Shown piece by piece: positions 1 to 8,657 of a stretch of 64,000 bases of DNA. A program made the position numbers and the translations under genes. The notes under the pieces were generated by a model. That model did not search any database. It was not told where the DNA came from and was given only the letters and a program-made list of their open reading frames with translations. Every line of letters starts with the position of its first letter. Within the stretch, counting starts at the first letter, position 1. The stretch is from Butyrivibrio sp. XPD2006 (GTDB lineage Bacteria > Bacillota > Clostridia > Lachnospirales > Lachnospiraceae): NCBI RefSeq assembly GCF_000420865.1, contig NZ_ATVT01000007.1, positions 158,391 through 222,390 of the forward strand, read 5' to 3'.

Positions 1-1179
1 TTTTGCATTGAGCTCTCCCCAGCTTACGCTGCCACCGATTCCCGGGATTTTGTAGTAGCCACCCACTGAGAAATAGAACCATCCATCGCCACTCTTGGCT
101 TCAGGGTACTGCTCAAGAAGGGCTTGGGCGTTTATTGATATATACTCGTCGTCATAATATGTCACAATAGTCTGGTCATCATCTACAAATATAGAGTCCG
201 GATCGCCTGTATAACACATGGAACAGACCTGTCCCATGTCATTGGTTCTCTTATAGGAATTAGCCTTTATAAGTCCGATCGCAGCACAAACCACCATCAC
301 TAGGATTACAGTCCCGCTCAGCACAGCTTTCGGATTGTATGCCCTTTCCCTTACTATCAGCTCAAGTCTCTTTCTCAAGGCCCTGTAATTATCATCCGTG
401 GTAAAAGACATTCCGCTTTCATATCCAACCTTTCTCCCGCTATCAGACATGTCTTTTGCACAGTCGAGAATTACGCGCCCGTAAAATCCCGTATTGATGT
501 TGTTTCTCTGTATCGTCACCAGATCACAAATATCTTCGAGATCTCTTTTCAAATATCGAACACCTAAATGAAGCAAAGCATTGGGCCAGAGGAGAGTCCG
601 CAGTATATCGTAAGCCAGCAATATCCACAGATGTCCGAGCTTTATATGCGTCTCTTCATGCTTTATCACAACGCCTCTTTCTGCACCTTGTAAGCTATCC
701 GGCACTACAATAACCGGCTTAAAGCATCCAAAGCAGAAAGACGATGTTTTCCCCGCAAACACTTTGACAGGGTACACGGATAAATGATCTTCTGAATCGG
801 TCATGAACCTGATAAGGCGTTTTAGTCTGACGCGCCTATAAATAAGCAGTGCTGCAAATGCTATAATCCCAGCCATATACACTGCGCATATCCATCTATG
901 CTCTGACAAAAAGCTATACCACCTGAATATGGTATGCACTCCAATTCTTGTCTCGAAATAGGCTCTTAGTTTTCCGCAAAATAAAACAGGAATCAGCATG
1001 CACCACAAAGCAGCTCTGCCAAAGACATGCCCGGCAAACACACTGCTCCTTAAGGCCATAATAATTCCCATTACAAAAAACGATATGATCGCACAAAAAC
1101 CAAGTATGGTCGAATAATAAACGCATACAAATTCAAAGACCATATGCAGTTGTTCAAAGAACATTTGCATTCCCTGCAT
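1..1179 (-). CDS. BlaR1-like M56 family metallopeptidase sensor (3' end outside window)
   Basis: Membrane zinc peptidase of the BlaR1/MecR1 (M56) type, which senses cell-wall antibiotics and triggers loss of the BlaI-type repressor. The reading frame is open to base 1. It has hydrophobic segments at the N-terminus and a HEETH zinc-binding motif (HExxH) encoded near 649-661, followed by another hydrophobic segment near 300-360 and an extracytoplasmic part that is cut off. An in-frame ATG lies at 1197, but the ATG at 1179 has GAGG eight bases upstream, so I chose 1179. It follows the BlaI-type gene by 27 bp, and the two surely form one operon. The sensed compound cannot be read from what is present, because the C-terminal sensor is missing; many M56 proteins of clostridia are not beta-lactam sensors. 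Confidence 0.85.
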   Translation of the reverse strand, partial: MQGMQMFFEQLHMVFEFVCVYYSTILGFCAIISFFVMGIIMALRSSVFAGHVFGRAALWCMLIPVLFCGKLRAYFETRIGVHTIFRWYSFLSEHRWICAVYMAGIIAFAALLIYRRVRLKRLIRFMTDSEDHLSVYPVKVFAGKTSSFCFGCFKPVIVVPDSLQGAERGVVIKHEETHIKLGHLWILLAYDILRTLLWPNALLHLGVRYLKRDLEDICDLVTIQRNNINTGFYGRVILDCAKDMSDSGRKVGYESGMSFTTDDNYRALRKRLELIVRERAYNPKAVLSGTVILVMVVCAAIGLIKANSYKRTNDMGQVCSMCYTGDPDSIFVDDDQTIVTYYDDEYISINAQALLEQYPEAKSGDGWFYFSVGGYYKIPGIGGSVSWGELNAK

Positions 1180-1206
1180 AACTGCTACCTCGCTCATCCA
1201 TGAGAC

Positions 1207-1602
1207 TTATATATCTTTCCTGGCTTTTTTGAGGATGTCCTCAAGCTCTTTTATCTGTTCCGCCGAGAGCTTGCCTCCCTCCAACAAAGTAAAAGCGGCT
1301 GAGAGTCTGTTTCCCTCAAAATAATTCTCCACAAAAGCGCTGCTCTTGGCTCTCCTGCACTCATCTCTGCCTCTTGCAGCACTGTAGTGATAAACCCTGG
1401 CATCATCGGGATCGACAGTAAACTTAAGCATTCCTTTTTTGCACAGCCTGTTTATCAAAACCCTTACCATCCTCTGGTTCATCTTGGAAGATTTTGGCAG
1501 TGCATCAGCTATCTCCGCAGAGGTAAGATCATGCCCGCATCTCCAAAGCGTCTCCATGATCATCCATTCACTTTCACTTGGAAGCATCTCTTCTTTTGGC
1601 AT
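1207..1602 (-). CDS. BlaI/MecI/CopY family transcriptional repressor
   Basis: A 131-residue winged-helix repressor, the usual length for BlaI/MecI. The N-terminal two thirds carry the DNA-binding domain (ESEWMIMETLW helix, then AEIADAL and MVRVLINRLCKKGML), and the C-terminal third is the dimerisation helix region. The family binds as a dimer to short dyads at its own promoter and is inactivated after the partner M56 protease is triggered. The start ATG at 1602 follows a GGGGG ribosome site. Two dyads upstream at 1640-1670 are likely its operators. It is the first gene of the pair with the downstream M56 protease. Confidence 0.9.
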   Translation of the reverse strand: MPKEEMLPSESEWMIMETLWRCGHDLTSAEIADALPKSSKMNQRMVRVLINRLCKKGMLKFTVDPDDARVYHYSAARGRDECRRAKSSAFVENYFEGNRLSAAFTLLEGGKLSAEQIKELEDILKKARKDI

Positions 1603-1639
1603 AATAGTCCCCCTTTTTCTATTTCATTATTATTATCGG

Positions 1640-1670
1640 TTAACATCTGTTAATTGTTAATACCTGTTAT
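1640..1670. promoter_or_regulatory. Two tandem dyads, candidate BlaI-type operators
   Basis: TTAACATCTGTTAA at 1640-1653 is a dyad with perfect 6-bp arms (TTAACA/TGTTAA). A close variant, TTAATACCTGTTAT, follows at 1657-1670, 17 bp away centre to centre. The site sits 40-70 bp upstream of the repressor start. The general form (TACA/TGTA-like arms around 2 bp) resembles operators of the BlaI/CopY family; assignment is inference. Confidence 0.5.
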
Positions 1671-1682
1671 CAAATTTTTATA

Positions 1683-1712
1683 AAAAAGGCTCCGGATCAC
1701 TCCGAAGCCTTG
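1683..1712 (-). terminator. Intrinsic terminator after the ytf/kinase operon
   Basis: On the minus strand AGGCTTCGGA and TCCGGAGCCT form a 10-bp stem with one G-U pair and a 4-base loop, followed by TTTTTT. It lies 35 bp after the 59-residue gene and before the BlaI promoter. Confidence 0.8.
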
Positions 1713-1746
1713 ATAATCTATCCTATATTCAGTTATTACTCTTTAT

Positions 1747-1926
1747 TTATTTCATTCCTTCCCAGAACCGCTCTTTTTCTGTGAAAACAACCGTAGACTG
1801 TTTTGATATTTCCGGTTTTATCTCCTTTTCGCTGATATCATCTGCAAACAATGCAGCCTTCTCAGGGTCAGCGTATATTTCCTCTTCTTTTGTGACACGA
1901 GTTTCGATCTTTTCTAAATCCGCCAT
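1747..1926 (-). CDS. Small acidic protein of unknown function (59 aa)
   Basis: Short reading frame beginning MADLEKIETR and ending ERFWEGMK, preceded by a GGGAGGG ribosome site. It is rich in Glu, Lys and Asp, has no Cys, and shows no signal peptide or membrane segment. It follows the DUF1848 gene by 59 bp on the same strand and is followed by a terminator at 1683-1712, so it is probably the last gene of the long sugar-sensing operon. I do not recognise a family. Good ribosome site, codon use like its neighbours and clean termination argue that it is real. Confidence 0.6.
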   Translation of the reverse strand: MADLEKIETRVTKEEEIYADPEKAALFADDISEKEIKPEISKQSTVVFTEKERFWEGMK

Positions 1927-1985
1927 AATCCTGCCCTCCCAAAAAGAAAAAATATTAATTTCTGTCTATATTATACCACTTATTT

Positions 1986-2912
1986 TTAGAAAAGGCTCAG
2001 TTGATTGTCGATGTAGGATTTCATCTCGACGTCGTGGATTATATCTCCTTCGCGATAACCGCCGATAAGGAAGGGTGAGTCCGGGTCGTGGAGCTTCATA
2101 TTACGCTTAACTGCCTCTGTGTCGTTGTTGGCGTAGCAGTATCTGCAGAGATGTCCGCAGCTGTCGTAGGCGCCGATGTCGCCGGAAAGGTAGCAGGCGC
2201 ATTCTTTTCTGGCAGGCTTTTTGTTAGGAACAATGAGCTTTGCTCCGATTGCCTTTTCGTATGTCTCCACCGTCATGCAGCCCCTGCAGTCAGCGCCGTA
2301 CTCCGAAAGGAACTCTCCCTCTCCGCAGGGCTTTACCACCATGCCGTGTTCTCCGGCAATCTTTATGATCTCTTTTCCCAGAAAATGTTTATTCTCTCTT
2401 GAAACCGCGCAGGCCTCGGGGAAATTTCTTTTGACCTTCTCATAAAGATCGATAAAGCTTATAACAACAGTCCGGGTATACCCGTCAAGCGCAGCAGCCA
2501 TCTGCTCAAAAGCTCTTAAATGGTACTCAACCGTATACCTGTCATTAACCAGTATCGGGTCATATCTCCACCCAATACTATTGATGCCAACCATCCCCGA
2601 CAGTGCCTTAAAGTCCTCCAGAATCTTGTGCTTATCGGGCACTCCGGGCTCGATATCCCTGCCATAGGGCGTTATTGTCACAAACCAGTACTGGCCGTAG
2701 TCCCTTATCACATCCATATACTCAAAAAAGGGTGCAGGATTCTTGGAACAGAATCCCACAACATCCACAGTATCGGGACTAAGCCTGTATCTGCTGACCT
2801 GTTCGGGATTAAACGGGTTTCGGACACACACTTCTTTCTCTTTAAACCTGTTTGCCAGCCACTTTGGATAAAAAGCCGGAATATCGGTCCTCTGTCCGGT
2901 ATTAATTATCAT
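1986..2912 (-). CDS. DUF1848 domain protein with C-terminal Cys cluster
   Basis: A 308-residue protein of the DUF1848 family: starts MIINTGQRTDIPAFYP, contains VDVVGFCSKNPAPFF near residue 50 and ends with a Cys-rich region. The sequence CGHLCRYC gives a CX3CX2C pattern like the cluster motif of radical SAM enzymes, but at the C-terminal rather than N-terminal end; further Cys lie in CRGC and CACYL. The family is uncharacterised; an iron-sulfur or radical-SAM-like role is inference. The start lies one base after the stop of the double binding protein gene, so translation is probably coupled. Why it sits in a sugar-sensing operon is not clear. Confidence 0.8.
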   Translation of the reverse strand: MIINTGQRTDIPAFYPKWLANRFKEKEVCVRNPFNPEQVSRYRLSPDTVDVVGFCSKNPAPFFEYMDVIRDYGQYWFVTITPYGRDIEPGVPDKHKILEDFKALSGMVGINSIGWRYDPILVNDRYTVEYHLRAFEQMAAALDGYTRTVVISFIDLYEKVKRNFPEACAVSRENKHFLGKEIIKIAGEHGMVVKPCGEGEFLSEYGADCRGCMTVETYEKAIGAKLIVPNKKPARKECACYLSGDIGAYDSCGHLCRYCYANNDTEAVKRNMKLHDPDSPFLIGGYREGDIIHDVEMKSYIDNQLSLF

Positions 2913-2913
2913 A

Positions 2914-4809
2914 TCAATACAATCTCTTTCTTATGTAATCCTCTGCCACGCTCTGGTCATAAACCTTCTCATCCGTGATGATACGGAACGGCATCTGCTT
3001 GCCACTACACAGGTCCCTTATGGCCTTCATGAGCTGTGGTCCGATGATCGGGTTACACTCAACAGCACAGCTGAGCTCTCCCCTGACCATAGCCTCAAAA
3101 GCCTCAGTTGTCGCATCAACTGAGATTATCTTCACGTCATCATCAGGCTTAATTCCATGAGCCTTAAGCTCCTCAATGGCTCCAAGCGCCATGTCATCAT
3201 TCTGGGAAAAGATAATGTCAATGTCCCACTCATTATTCTCAAGATATTCACGTACAACCTTCCTGCCACCATCAAAAGTGAAATCACCGTACGCGGAATA
3301 TGTAATATCGTATCCGGGGTTCTCAGCCAGAATCTCCCTGAAGCCTCTGTCTCTCTCCTCTGTGGGAGATGCTCCGACATTTCCCATGATCTCCATAATG
3401 TGCTTGTCACCGTCACCCGCATCAACATTGTCTCTGACCCAGCGCATAGCCCTGCGCCCCTCTTCGACGAAATCAGCGCCAAGATACGTGGTAGTCAGAT
3501 TCTCTTCCCTGTTCTCCACGAGTACGTTTCTGTCAGACATTATAACAGGAATGCCTGCTGCCTTAGCCTCCCTTAAAACCTCATCCCATCCGGTCTCAAC
3601 AACAGGAGAGACAACTATAACATCAACGCCTTCTTTGATAAAAGACCTTATGGCTTCGAACTGCTTTTCCTGAGACTGATCGGCAATCTCCATATGCAGT
3701 TCAATATTAAAGTCCTTGGCTGACTCCTCAATAGACTTGGTATTTGCCAGTCTCCAGTTACTCTCCTGTCCGACCTGGGAATAGCCCACTTTTATCTTAC
3801 GACCGTCATCAACAGTGTCAGCGTTGATGCGGTTTAGGTTCTCCTCCACGTTGCCCTTGTCTATGATGTTGCTCCTGAGTATGACCTGTTTGGGAACACC
3901 GCTCTCGTTATTAAGGATGGATAATGCGTAATCAATAGCTTCCTTGCCTCCGATAGGACATGACACTGTTGCCTTAAGCCTTCCCTGCGACACCAGATCA
4001 ATGCCTTCATCTGCTCCCTTAAAGCCGTCGCAGTCCACTATCATTACTTTGCTTTCAAGGCCGAGTTCCCGCAGCGCATCGCATGCTCCAAGAGCCATGT
4101 TATCACTGTAGGTAAAAATGATGTCTGCCTCTTCTACGATTTTCCTGGCAGTTATCACCATATCGTAGGCAGCGTCTTTGGACTCCGCTCCCATATACAC
4201 TTCATGGAGATTTATCCCCGAAGCCTTCTCAATAGCGCTCTTAAAGCCGGACAGCCTCTCGGTTCCCTGCACAGATGCTGGATTTCCCTGAAGCACAACA
4301 ACATCTCCACCCTTTTCTCCAAGAAGGTCAATGATGTATGAGCCGGCCTGCTGCCCGATAACTTCATTGTCGGGACCTATGTAAAGGGTGTAATCAAATC
4401 CCTCGACAGCCCTGTCCATAACAATTACAGGAATCCCGCTGTCGTATACCTCTTTTATCTTGTCGCCCATCATTTTCTCATCACAGGGCGAAATGATAAG
4501 AAGGTCCATTCCAAAGCCTATGAGATTGTCTATATCCTGGATCTGCTTGGCTGCACTTCCCGTGGCATCTGTCGTGACAATCCTGATATCCTCATACTTG
4601 GCAGTCTCTTCCCTGAGCTCATTAATAAGAGCCACTCTCCACTCTTCGCGCATATTGGCCTGGGAAACTCCTATTATTGACGCAACGCCCTTTTTGCTTC
4701 CGCCGTCACTTATCGGAATAAAGTGGCAGCCCCCAATGGTCATCGCCATTATGAGCACCATCGCCAGCACACATAATATGTGCCATTTTGTCTTTATAAC
4801 CTTTGTCAA
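2914..4809 (-). CDS. Lipoprotein with two fused sugar-binding (Peripla_BP_4) modules
   Basis: A 631-residue predicted lipoprotein (signal peptide, lipobox TIGGC near residue 28) with two complete periplasmic-binding-protein modules in one chain: module 1 about residues 45-335 (RbsB-like, begins ASIIGVSQANMREEW), module 2 about residues 348-631 (begins KVGYSQVGQESNW). Module 2 resembles the importer's own binding protein at 10254-11297, which has VGFAQIGQESGW at the same place. Single-module relatives are about 300-350 residues. Its start overlaps the stop of the kinase gene by 4 bp (ATGA). I infer that it is the extracellular sensor subunit presenting ligand to that kinase rather than a transport subunit, because the operon already has a dedicated binding protein. 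Confidence 0.85.
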   Translation of the reverse strand: MTKVIKTKWHILCVLAMVLIMAMTIGGCHFIPISDGGSKKGVASIIGVSQANMREEWRVALINELREETAKYEDIRIVTTDATGSAAKQIQDIDNLIGFGMDLLIISPCDEKMMGDKIKEVYDSGIPVIVMDRAVEGFDYTLYIGPDNEVIGQQAGSYIIDLLGEKGGDVVVLQGNPASVQGTERLSGFKSAIEKASGINLHEVYMGAESKDAAYDMVITARKIVEEADIIFTYSDNMALGACDALRELGLESKVMIVDCDGFKGADEGIDLVSQGRLKATVSCPIGGKEAIDYALSILNNESGVPKQVILRSNIIDKGNVEENLNRINADTVDDGRKIKVGYSQVGQESNWRLANTKSIEESAKDFNIELHMEIADQSQEKQFEAIRSFIKEGVDVIVVSPVVETGWDEVLREAKAAGIPVIMSDRNVLVENREENLTTTYLGADFVEEGRRAMRWVRDNVDAGDGDKHIMEIMGNVGASPTEERDRGFREILAENPGYDITYSAYGDFTFDGGRKVVREYLENNEWDIDIIFSQNDDMALGAIEELKAHGIKPDDDVKIISVDATTEAFEAMVRGELSCAVECNPIIGPQLMKAIRDLCSGKQMPFRIITDEKVYDQSVAEDYIRKRLY

Positions 4810-6587
4810 ATCGACATGCTCTCCTCTTCAAAAAAAGGTATATAAATGGATATCCTTGTACCTATATCCTGAGTGCTTTCAACTTCAACGCTGTAATTAT
4901 CCCTGTATCTTTGCTGGAGTCTTTCTTTTACATAGAAAAGTCCGAAGCTCTGGTTGTCATCCACCTTTACGTCATCGGTCCTCTCCCCGGTCCTTAAAAG
5001 ATCCCGCAGTGAATCCCTGGTGTTTTCATCCATTCCTTTGCCGTCATCCTCAACAGTCATGCAAATCCTGTCATCCACTCTGTGAACAGATATCCCGATA
5101 TGTCCGGTACCTCTCTTTAATTTGATTCCATGATAGATGGCATTCTCAACAAGAGGCTGCAGAATTAGTTTGGGCACCTGCCTCTGCATGCAGTCCTCAT
5201 CGGCATCTATTTCAAATAAAAGCTTATCTTCATATCTTGTCTTTTGAACATAGAGATAACTGGATATATAGTTAATCTCTTCCCTGATGGTAATATAATC
5301 CTTGCCGTGACTTAGGCTTATCCTGAACACGTTTGTCAGTGCATCGACGAGACTGACAATGTCTTTTGCCCCATGTTCCCTTGCCATCCAGTTAATGGTA
5401 TCCAGTGTATTATATAAAAAGTGCGGTTTGAACTGCTCCTGAACAATCTTAAGCTCAGCCTTTCTCTTAAGATCTTCCTCCTGTCTTACTCTGTCCAAAA
5501 GCTCACGGATCCTCTTTATCATGTGGTTAAAGCTCATGCCAAGATCCGCAATCTCATCATGTCCCTCACTCTCAAATCTAAGAGACAGATTTCCATCTTC
5601 AGTCTGCATCATAAGGTCCCTTAAATGTTTTATCGGCCTTGTGATATTATCGGAAACCCTGACGGACAGATACTGAACAAGGATAAGCGTTGCTACAAGA
5701 ATGACCGCAAAAATACCTATCATCCTGTTAAAGTCACCCATGAGTTCATCGTATGACTTGACGCTGACCGTCTTCCATCCCGTCTTGTTTGATGTCTTGT
5801 AGCGGATAAGATATCTTCCGCCGCCGATATTCACAGTGAGAGTCTCATCCTCATCCGTAAGCCACTGCGGCTTAATTCTGTAAACCACAGGATTTATCGG
5901 AGTGTAGACCATATGATCCTCTTCATCAAGGACAAAGACAAATCCCTCAGCGCCAAGCTGAGAATCAGTTATTGCTGAGGATATGATACTGTGCCCTATA
6001 TCCATCAGAAGGACTCCCTCAACCTTACCTGTTTTCTTATCTTTAACTGCTTTTACTATGGAAAAGACATCGTCCACCGAATATCCAACATCTGTAGCAA
6101 TGTTCCTTCCTGTGACCGTACTGATCATATGTATCCTGTCAGGATCTTCAAGAGCAGCCTTGTACCAGTTCTCTTTCTGAAAAGAGTCCCTGGATATCCT
6201 GGTGATGCCGGTGCTGATATAACGGTCCTGTGAATCCGCATACAGCATACCTGCGATCTCATCGTATCTTCCCATGATGCTCTGCATTGAGCTTCTGACT
6301 CTCAAGGTCTCAGTCTCCCAGTCATGTCCCAGATCCGAAGCTTCTATCTCATCGGATACGGTAAGTACAAGCTTTTCAAGATCTTCCATATAGGTATCCA
6401 GTGTCTGGCTTACCTGTGTGACGGTCTGGGAGGTGCGCTGCGTCACATTTTTCCTGGCCTCCCTTATAGAAAAGAGTCCGCCGACGATTCCAAGAAGCAC
6501 AAAAGGGATGAGGGCAATGAATATCTGAGACAGGATCAGCTTTGTACGTATCTTGGTTATTCCGGATCCTATTCTTCTTATATTCAT
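4806..6587 (-). CDS. LytS/YesM-type sensor histidine kinase
   Basis: Membrane sensor kinase. Order: transmembrane segment near residues 15-40, extracellular Cache-like sensor to about 285, second transmembrane segment about 288-308, HAMP (NITRPIKHLRDL), then the His_kinase domain with QFKPHFLYNTLDTINW (phospho-acceptor His about residue 389) and an HATPase_c domain with LVENAIYHG and EDDGKGMD. The pattern is that of YesM kinases, which pair with AraC-type regulators. An upstream ATG at 6602 is in frame, but GGGG is nine bases before the ATG at 6587, which I prefer. It lies downstream of the permease genes and overlaps the double binding protein gene by 4 bp. The likely partner regulator is at 11608-12825. 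Confidence 0.9.
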   Translation of the reverse strand: MNIRRIGSGITKIRTKLILSQIFIALIPFVLLGIVGGLFSIREARKNVTQRTSQTVTQVSQTLDTYMEDLEKLVLTVSDEIEASDLGHDWETETLRVRSSMQSIMGRYDEIAGMLYADSQDRYISTGITRISRDSFQKENWYKAALEDPDRIHMISTVTGRNIATDVGYSVDDVFSIVKAVKDKKTGKVEGVLLMDIGHSIISSAITDSQLGAEGFVFVLDEEDHMVYTPINPVVYRIKPQWLTDEDETLTVNIGGGRYLIRYKTSNKTGWKTVSVKSYDELMGDFNRMIGIFAVILVATLILVQYLSVRVSDNITRPIKHLRDLMMQTEDGNLSLRFESEGHDEIADLGMSFNHMIKRIRELLDRVRQEEDLKRKAELKIVQEQFKPHFLYNTLDTINWMAREHGAKDIVSLVDALTNVFRISLSHGKDYITIREEINYISSYLYVQKTRYEDKLLFEIDADEDCMQRQVPKLILQPLVENAIYHGIKLKRGTGHIGISVHRVDDRICMTVEDDGKGMDENTRDSLRDLLRTGERTDDVKVDDNQSFGLFYVKERLQQRYRDNYSVEVESTQDIGTRISIYIPFFEEESMSI

Positions 6588-6618
6588 CACTCTCATCCCC
6601 ATTTTGTACCGGTATATT

Positions 6619-7623
6619 TTACGCTGCTGCCAGCTCTTTGCCCTTCATGGCTTCAGCCCTTACAGCTATAATTCTCTGAACCACAATAAAGAAGCAAAGA
6701 AGACCTGCGATAGTTACCTTGGTCCACCATGTATTGAGATTCTCATAAGTAACAATTGTCTGAATAATTCCCTGGATCATTGCTCCAACAGCTGTTCCGA
6801 ATACGGAACCAACACCTCCTGTAAGGAGTGTTCCCCCTATAACCGCTGAAGAAATGGCATCCAGTTCCATTCCCATGTTCTGCAGACCATATCCTGCCAG
6901 TGTATAGAAACTGAATACGACACCTGCAAGTGATGCGCAGAAACTGCTTATAATATACGCTCCAATCTTGGTTCTTGCAACATTCAGTCCCATGAGCTCC
7001 GCAGACTGTTCGCTTCCTCCGATGGCATACACTGCTCTTCCGAAAGGTGTCTTTTTAAGCACATAAAGACCTATCAGAAGGACCGCCACAAAGATGAGAA
7101 CGTAATAGTATATCTTCCCGTTTAGTGCCTTGGAGTCCCCAAGCTTTATCTGTATCCTGCCGAGTGCCATAAACTTAAAGAACGGATCTGTGATCGGTAT
7201 GGAAGCCTCACTAATTACTACGCAGAGTCCCCTCATAAGGAACTGTCCCGCAAGTGTAACGATAAAGGGCTGAAGTCTGAAATAATGGATCAGACTTCCC
7301 TGAACCGCACCCACTACGATACCGATTATAAGTGCCATTGGTATCACCACATAGGAAGGAATCCCACGTTGCAGGCTGTATGCCATAAACACTCCGGTAA
7401 AAGCAATCGTTGATGAAATGGAAATATCGATTCCGCCTGTAATAAGCACAAATGTAATTCCGATTCCGGCAATCATCAGATATGCATTGTCATTGAACAG
7501 ATTAAGGAATGTTGACAATGAAAAGAAATGTTCGTACCTGACAGAGCCGAATATAAACATGACCAGGAAAAGAACTATTGTCATGGTAAGTGATATGTTT
7601 TTGATGCGCAGTTTTTCCTTCAT
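6619..7623 (-). CDS. yjfF: Sugar ABC transporter permease, YjfF type
   Basis: A 334-residue membrane permease of the ribose/galactofuranose (BPD_transp_2) family, with about eight to ten hydrophobic segments. The conserved signature is ITGGIDISISSTIAFTG near residues 60-77 and GGVGSVFGTAVGAMIQG near residues 268-284. With YtfT it forms the membrane channel of the importer. The start ATG overlaps the stop of ytfT by 4 bp. The similarity to E. coli YjfF (galactofuranose uptake, YtfQRT-YjfF) is in order and type of genes; the true substrate in this organism is not shown. Confidence 0.9.
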   Translation of the reverse strand: MKEKLRIKNISLTMTIVLFLVMFIFGSVRYEHFFSLSTFLNLFNDNAYLMIAGIGITFVLITGGIDISISSTIAFTGVFMAYSLQRGIPSYVVIPMALIIGIVVGAVQGSLIHYFRLQPFIVTLAGQFLMRGLCVVISEASIPITDPFFKFMALGRIQIKLGDSKALNGKIYYYVLIFVAVLLIGLYVLKKTPFGRAVYAIGGSEQSAELMGLNVARTKIGAYIISSFCASLAGVVFSFYTLAGYGLQNMGMELDAISSAVIGGTLLTGGVGSVFGTAVGAMIQGIIQTIVTYENLNTWWTKVTIAGLLCFFIVVQRIIAVRAEAMKGKELAAA

Positions 7624-8657
7624 AGTACAACTGCCTCCTTCTTCTTACTTTCAAGCTTTCTGCCAAAAAGCACCTTAAACTTGCCTGACTGGGAAAGGCA
7701 TATAACGATTATCAAAAGAGCCTTTAAAACCCTGATGTATGCTGCAGGCACTCCCAGTGCAAGAACTGTTGTAGTGATACTCTGTACTATAAGTGCTCCT
7801 ATTACGCTGGCAAATATTGAAAATCTTCCGCCCATAAGGTTGGTTCCGCCGATGGCAACCGCCAAAATGGCATCAAGCTCAATATTAAGACCTGCATTGT
7901 TACAATCTGCGCCTTTGATTCCCGCGCTCTCTATAAGACCTGCAACTGAAGCAAATGCTCCGGAAATTGTATAGATTGCAAGAAGGTATCTGTTGACCTT
8001 GATACCTGCAAACTTTGAAGCCAGCGAGTTACAGCCGATAGACTCAAGAAAGAGTCCAAAGGATGTTCTGTGGACGAACAGCAGCAGTATTCCGACAAGG
8101 AAAAGAACTATATACAGCGGGAACGGGAGTCCCAAAATATACCCGCCGTTGATGAAATAGTACGCATCGGAATTGATGGTTATGATCTTTCCGCTGGTGA
8201 TAAGCTGTGCTATTCCCCTTCCTGCAACAAGAAGTATCATGGTTGCAACGATTGGCTGGATCTTTATCTGCGCTACCAGAAATCCGTTCCAGAGTCCGCA
8301 TAATATTCCTGCACACACAGCAAAGATAATTGCAGCCGCCACACTTCCTCCAAGCCCCGGAAGAAGGTTGCCTCTTATGATACTGCAGGCTATGGCTCCG
8401 CTTATGGCCATGACCGAACCTACCGATATGTCGGTTCCACCTGTAGCAAGAACCATGGTCATACCTGCTGCCAGGATCATCAGCTTACCGCCGTTTCTGA
8501 ATATATCTATGATCCTGCCGTAGAAGTGACCGTCTACAATGGAGATTGAAAGAAATTCTCCCCTTGTCATAACAGTGTTAAACAATATGATGGTCAGGAA
8601 AATGATAACAGGCCAGAATGCCTGATTCTGCGTTATTTTATACTGCTTATTTTTCAT
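7620..8657 (-). CDS. ytfT: Sugar ABC transporter permease, YtfT type
   Basis: A 345-residue polytopic permease, partner of YjfF. The conserved permease motif ATGGTDISVGSVMAISGAI lies near residues 66-84 and a GGTNLMGGRFSIFASVIGA loop near residues 273-291. It has about eight to ten hydrophobic segments and a short cytoplasmic N-terminus (MKNKQYKITQNQ). The start ATG at 8657 overlaps the last base of the ytfR stop, giving tight translational coupling. Both permeases belong to the same branch, so the channel is probably a heterodimer. Confidence 0.9.
   Translation of the reverse strand: MKNKQYKITQNQAFWPVIIFLTIILFNTVMTRGEFLSISIVDGHFYGRIIDIFRNGGKLMILAAGMTMVLATGGTDISVGSVMAISGAIACSIIRGNLLPGLGGSVAAAIIFAVCAGILCGLWNGFLVAQIKIQPIVATMILLVAGRGIAQLITSGKIITINSDAYYFINGGYILGLPFPLYIVLFLVGILLLFVHRTSFGLFLESIGCNSLASKFAGIKVNRYLLAIYTISGAFASVAGLIESAGIKGADCNNAGLNIELDAILAVAIGGTNLMGGRFSIFASVIGALIVQSITTTVLALGVPAAYIRVLKALLIIVICLSQSGKFKVLFGRKLESKKKEAVVL

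Noticed and set aside
4460..5125. Open frame of 221 codons on the plus strand
   Set aside because: Antisense to the double binding protein and kinase genes, with no start signals.
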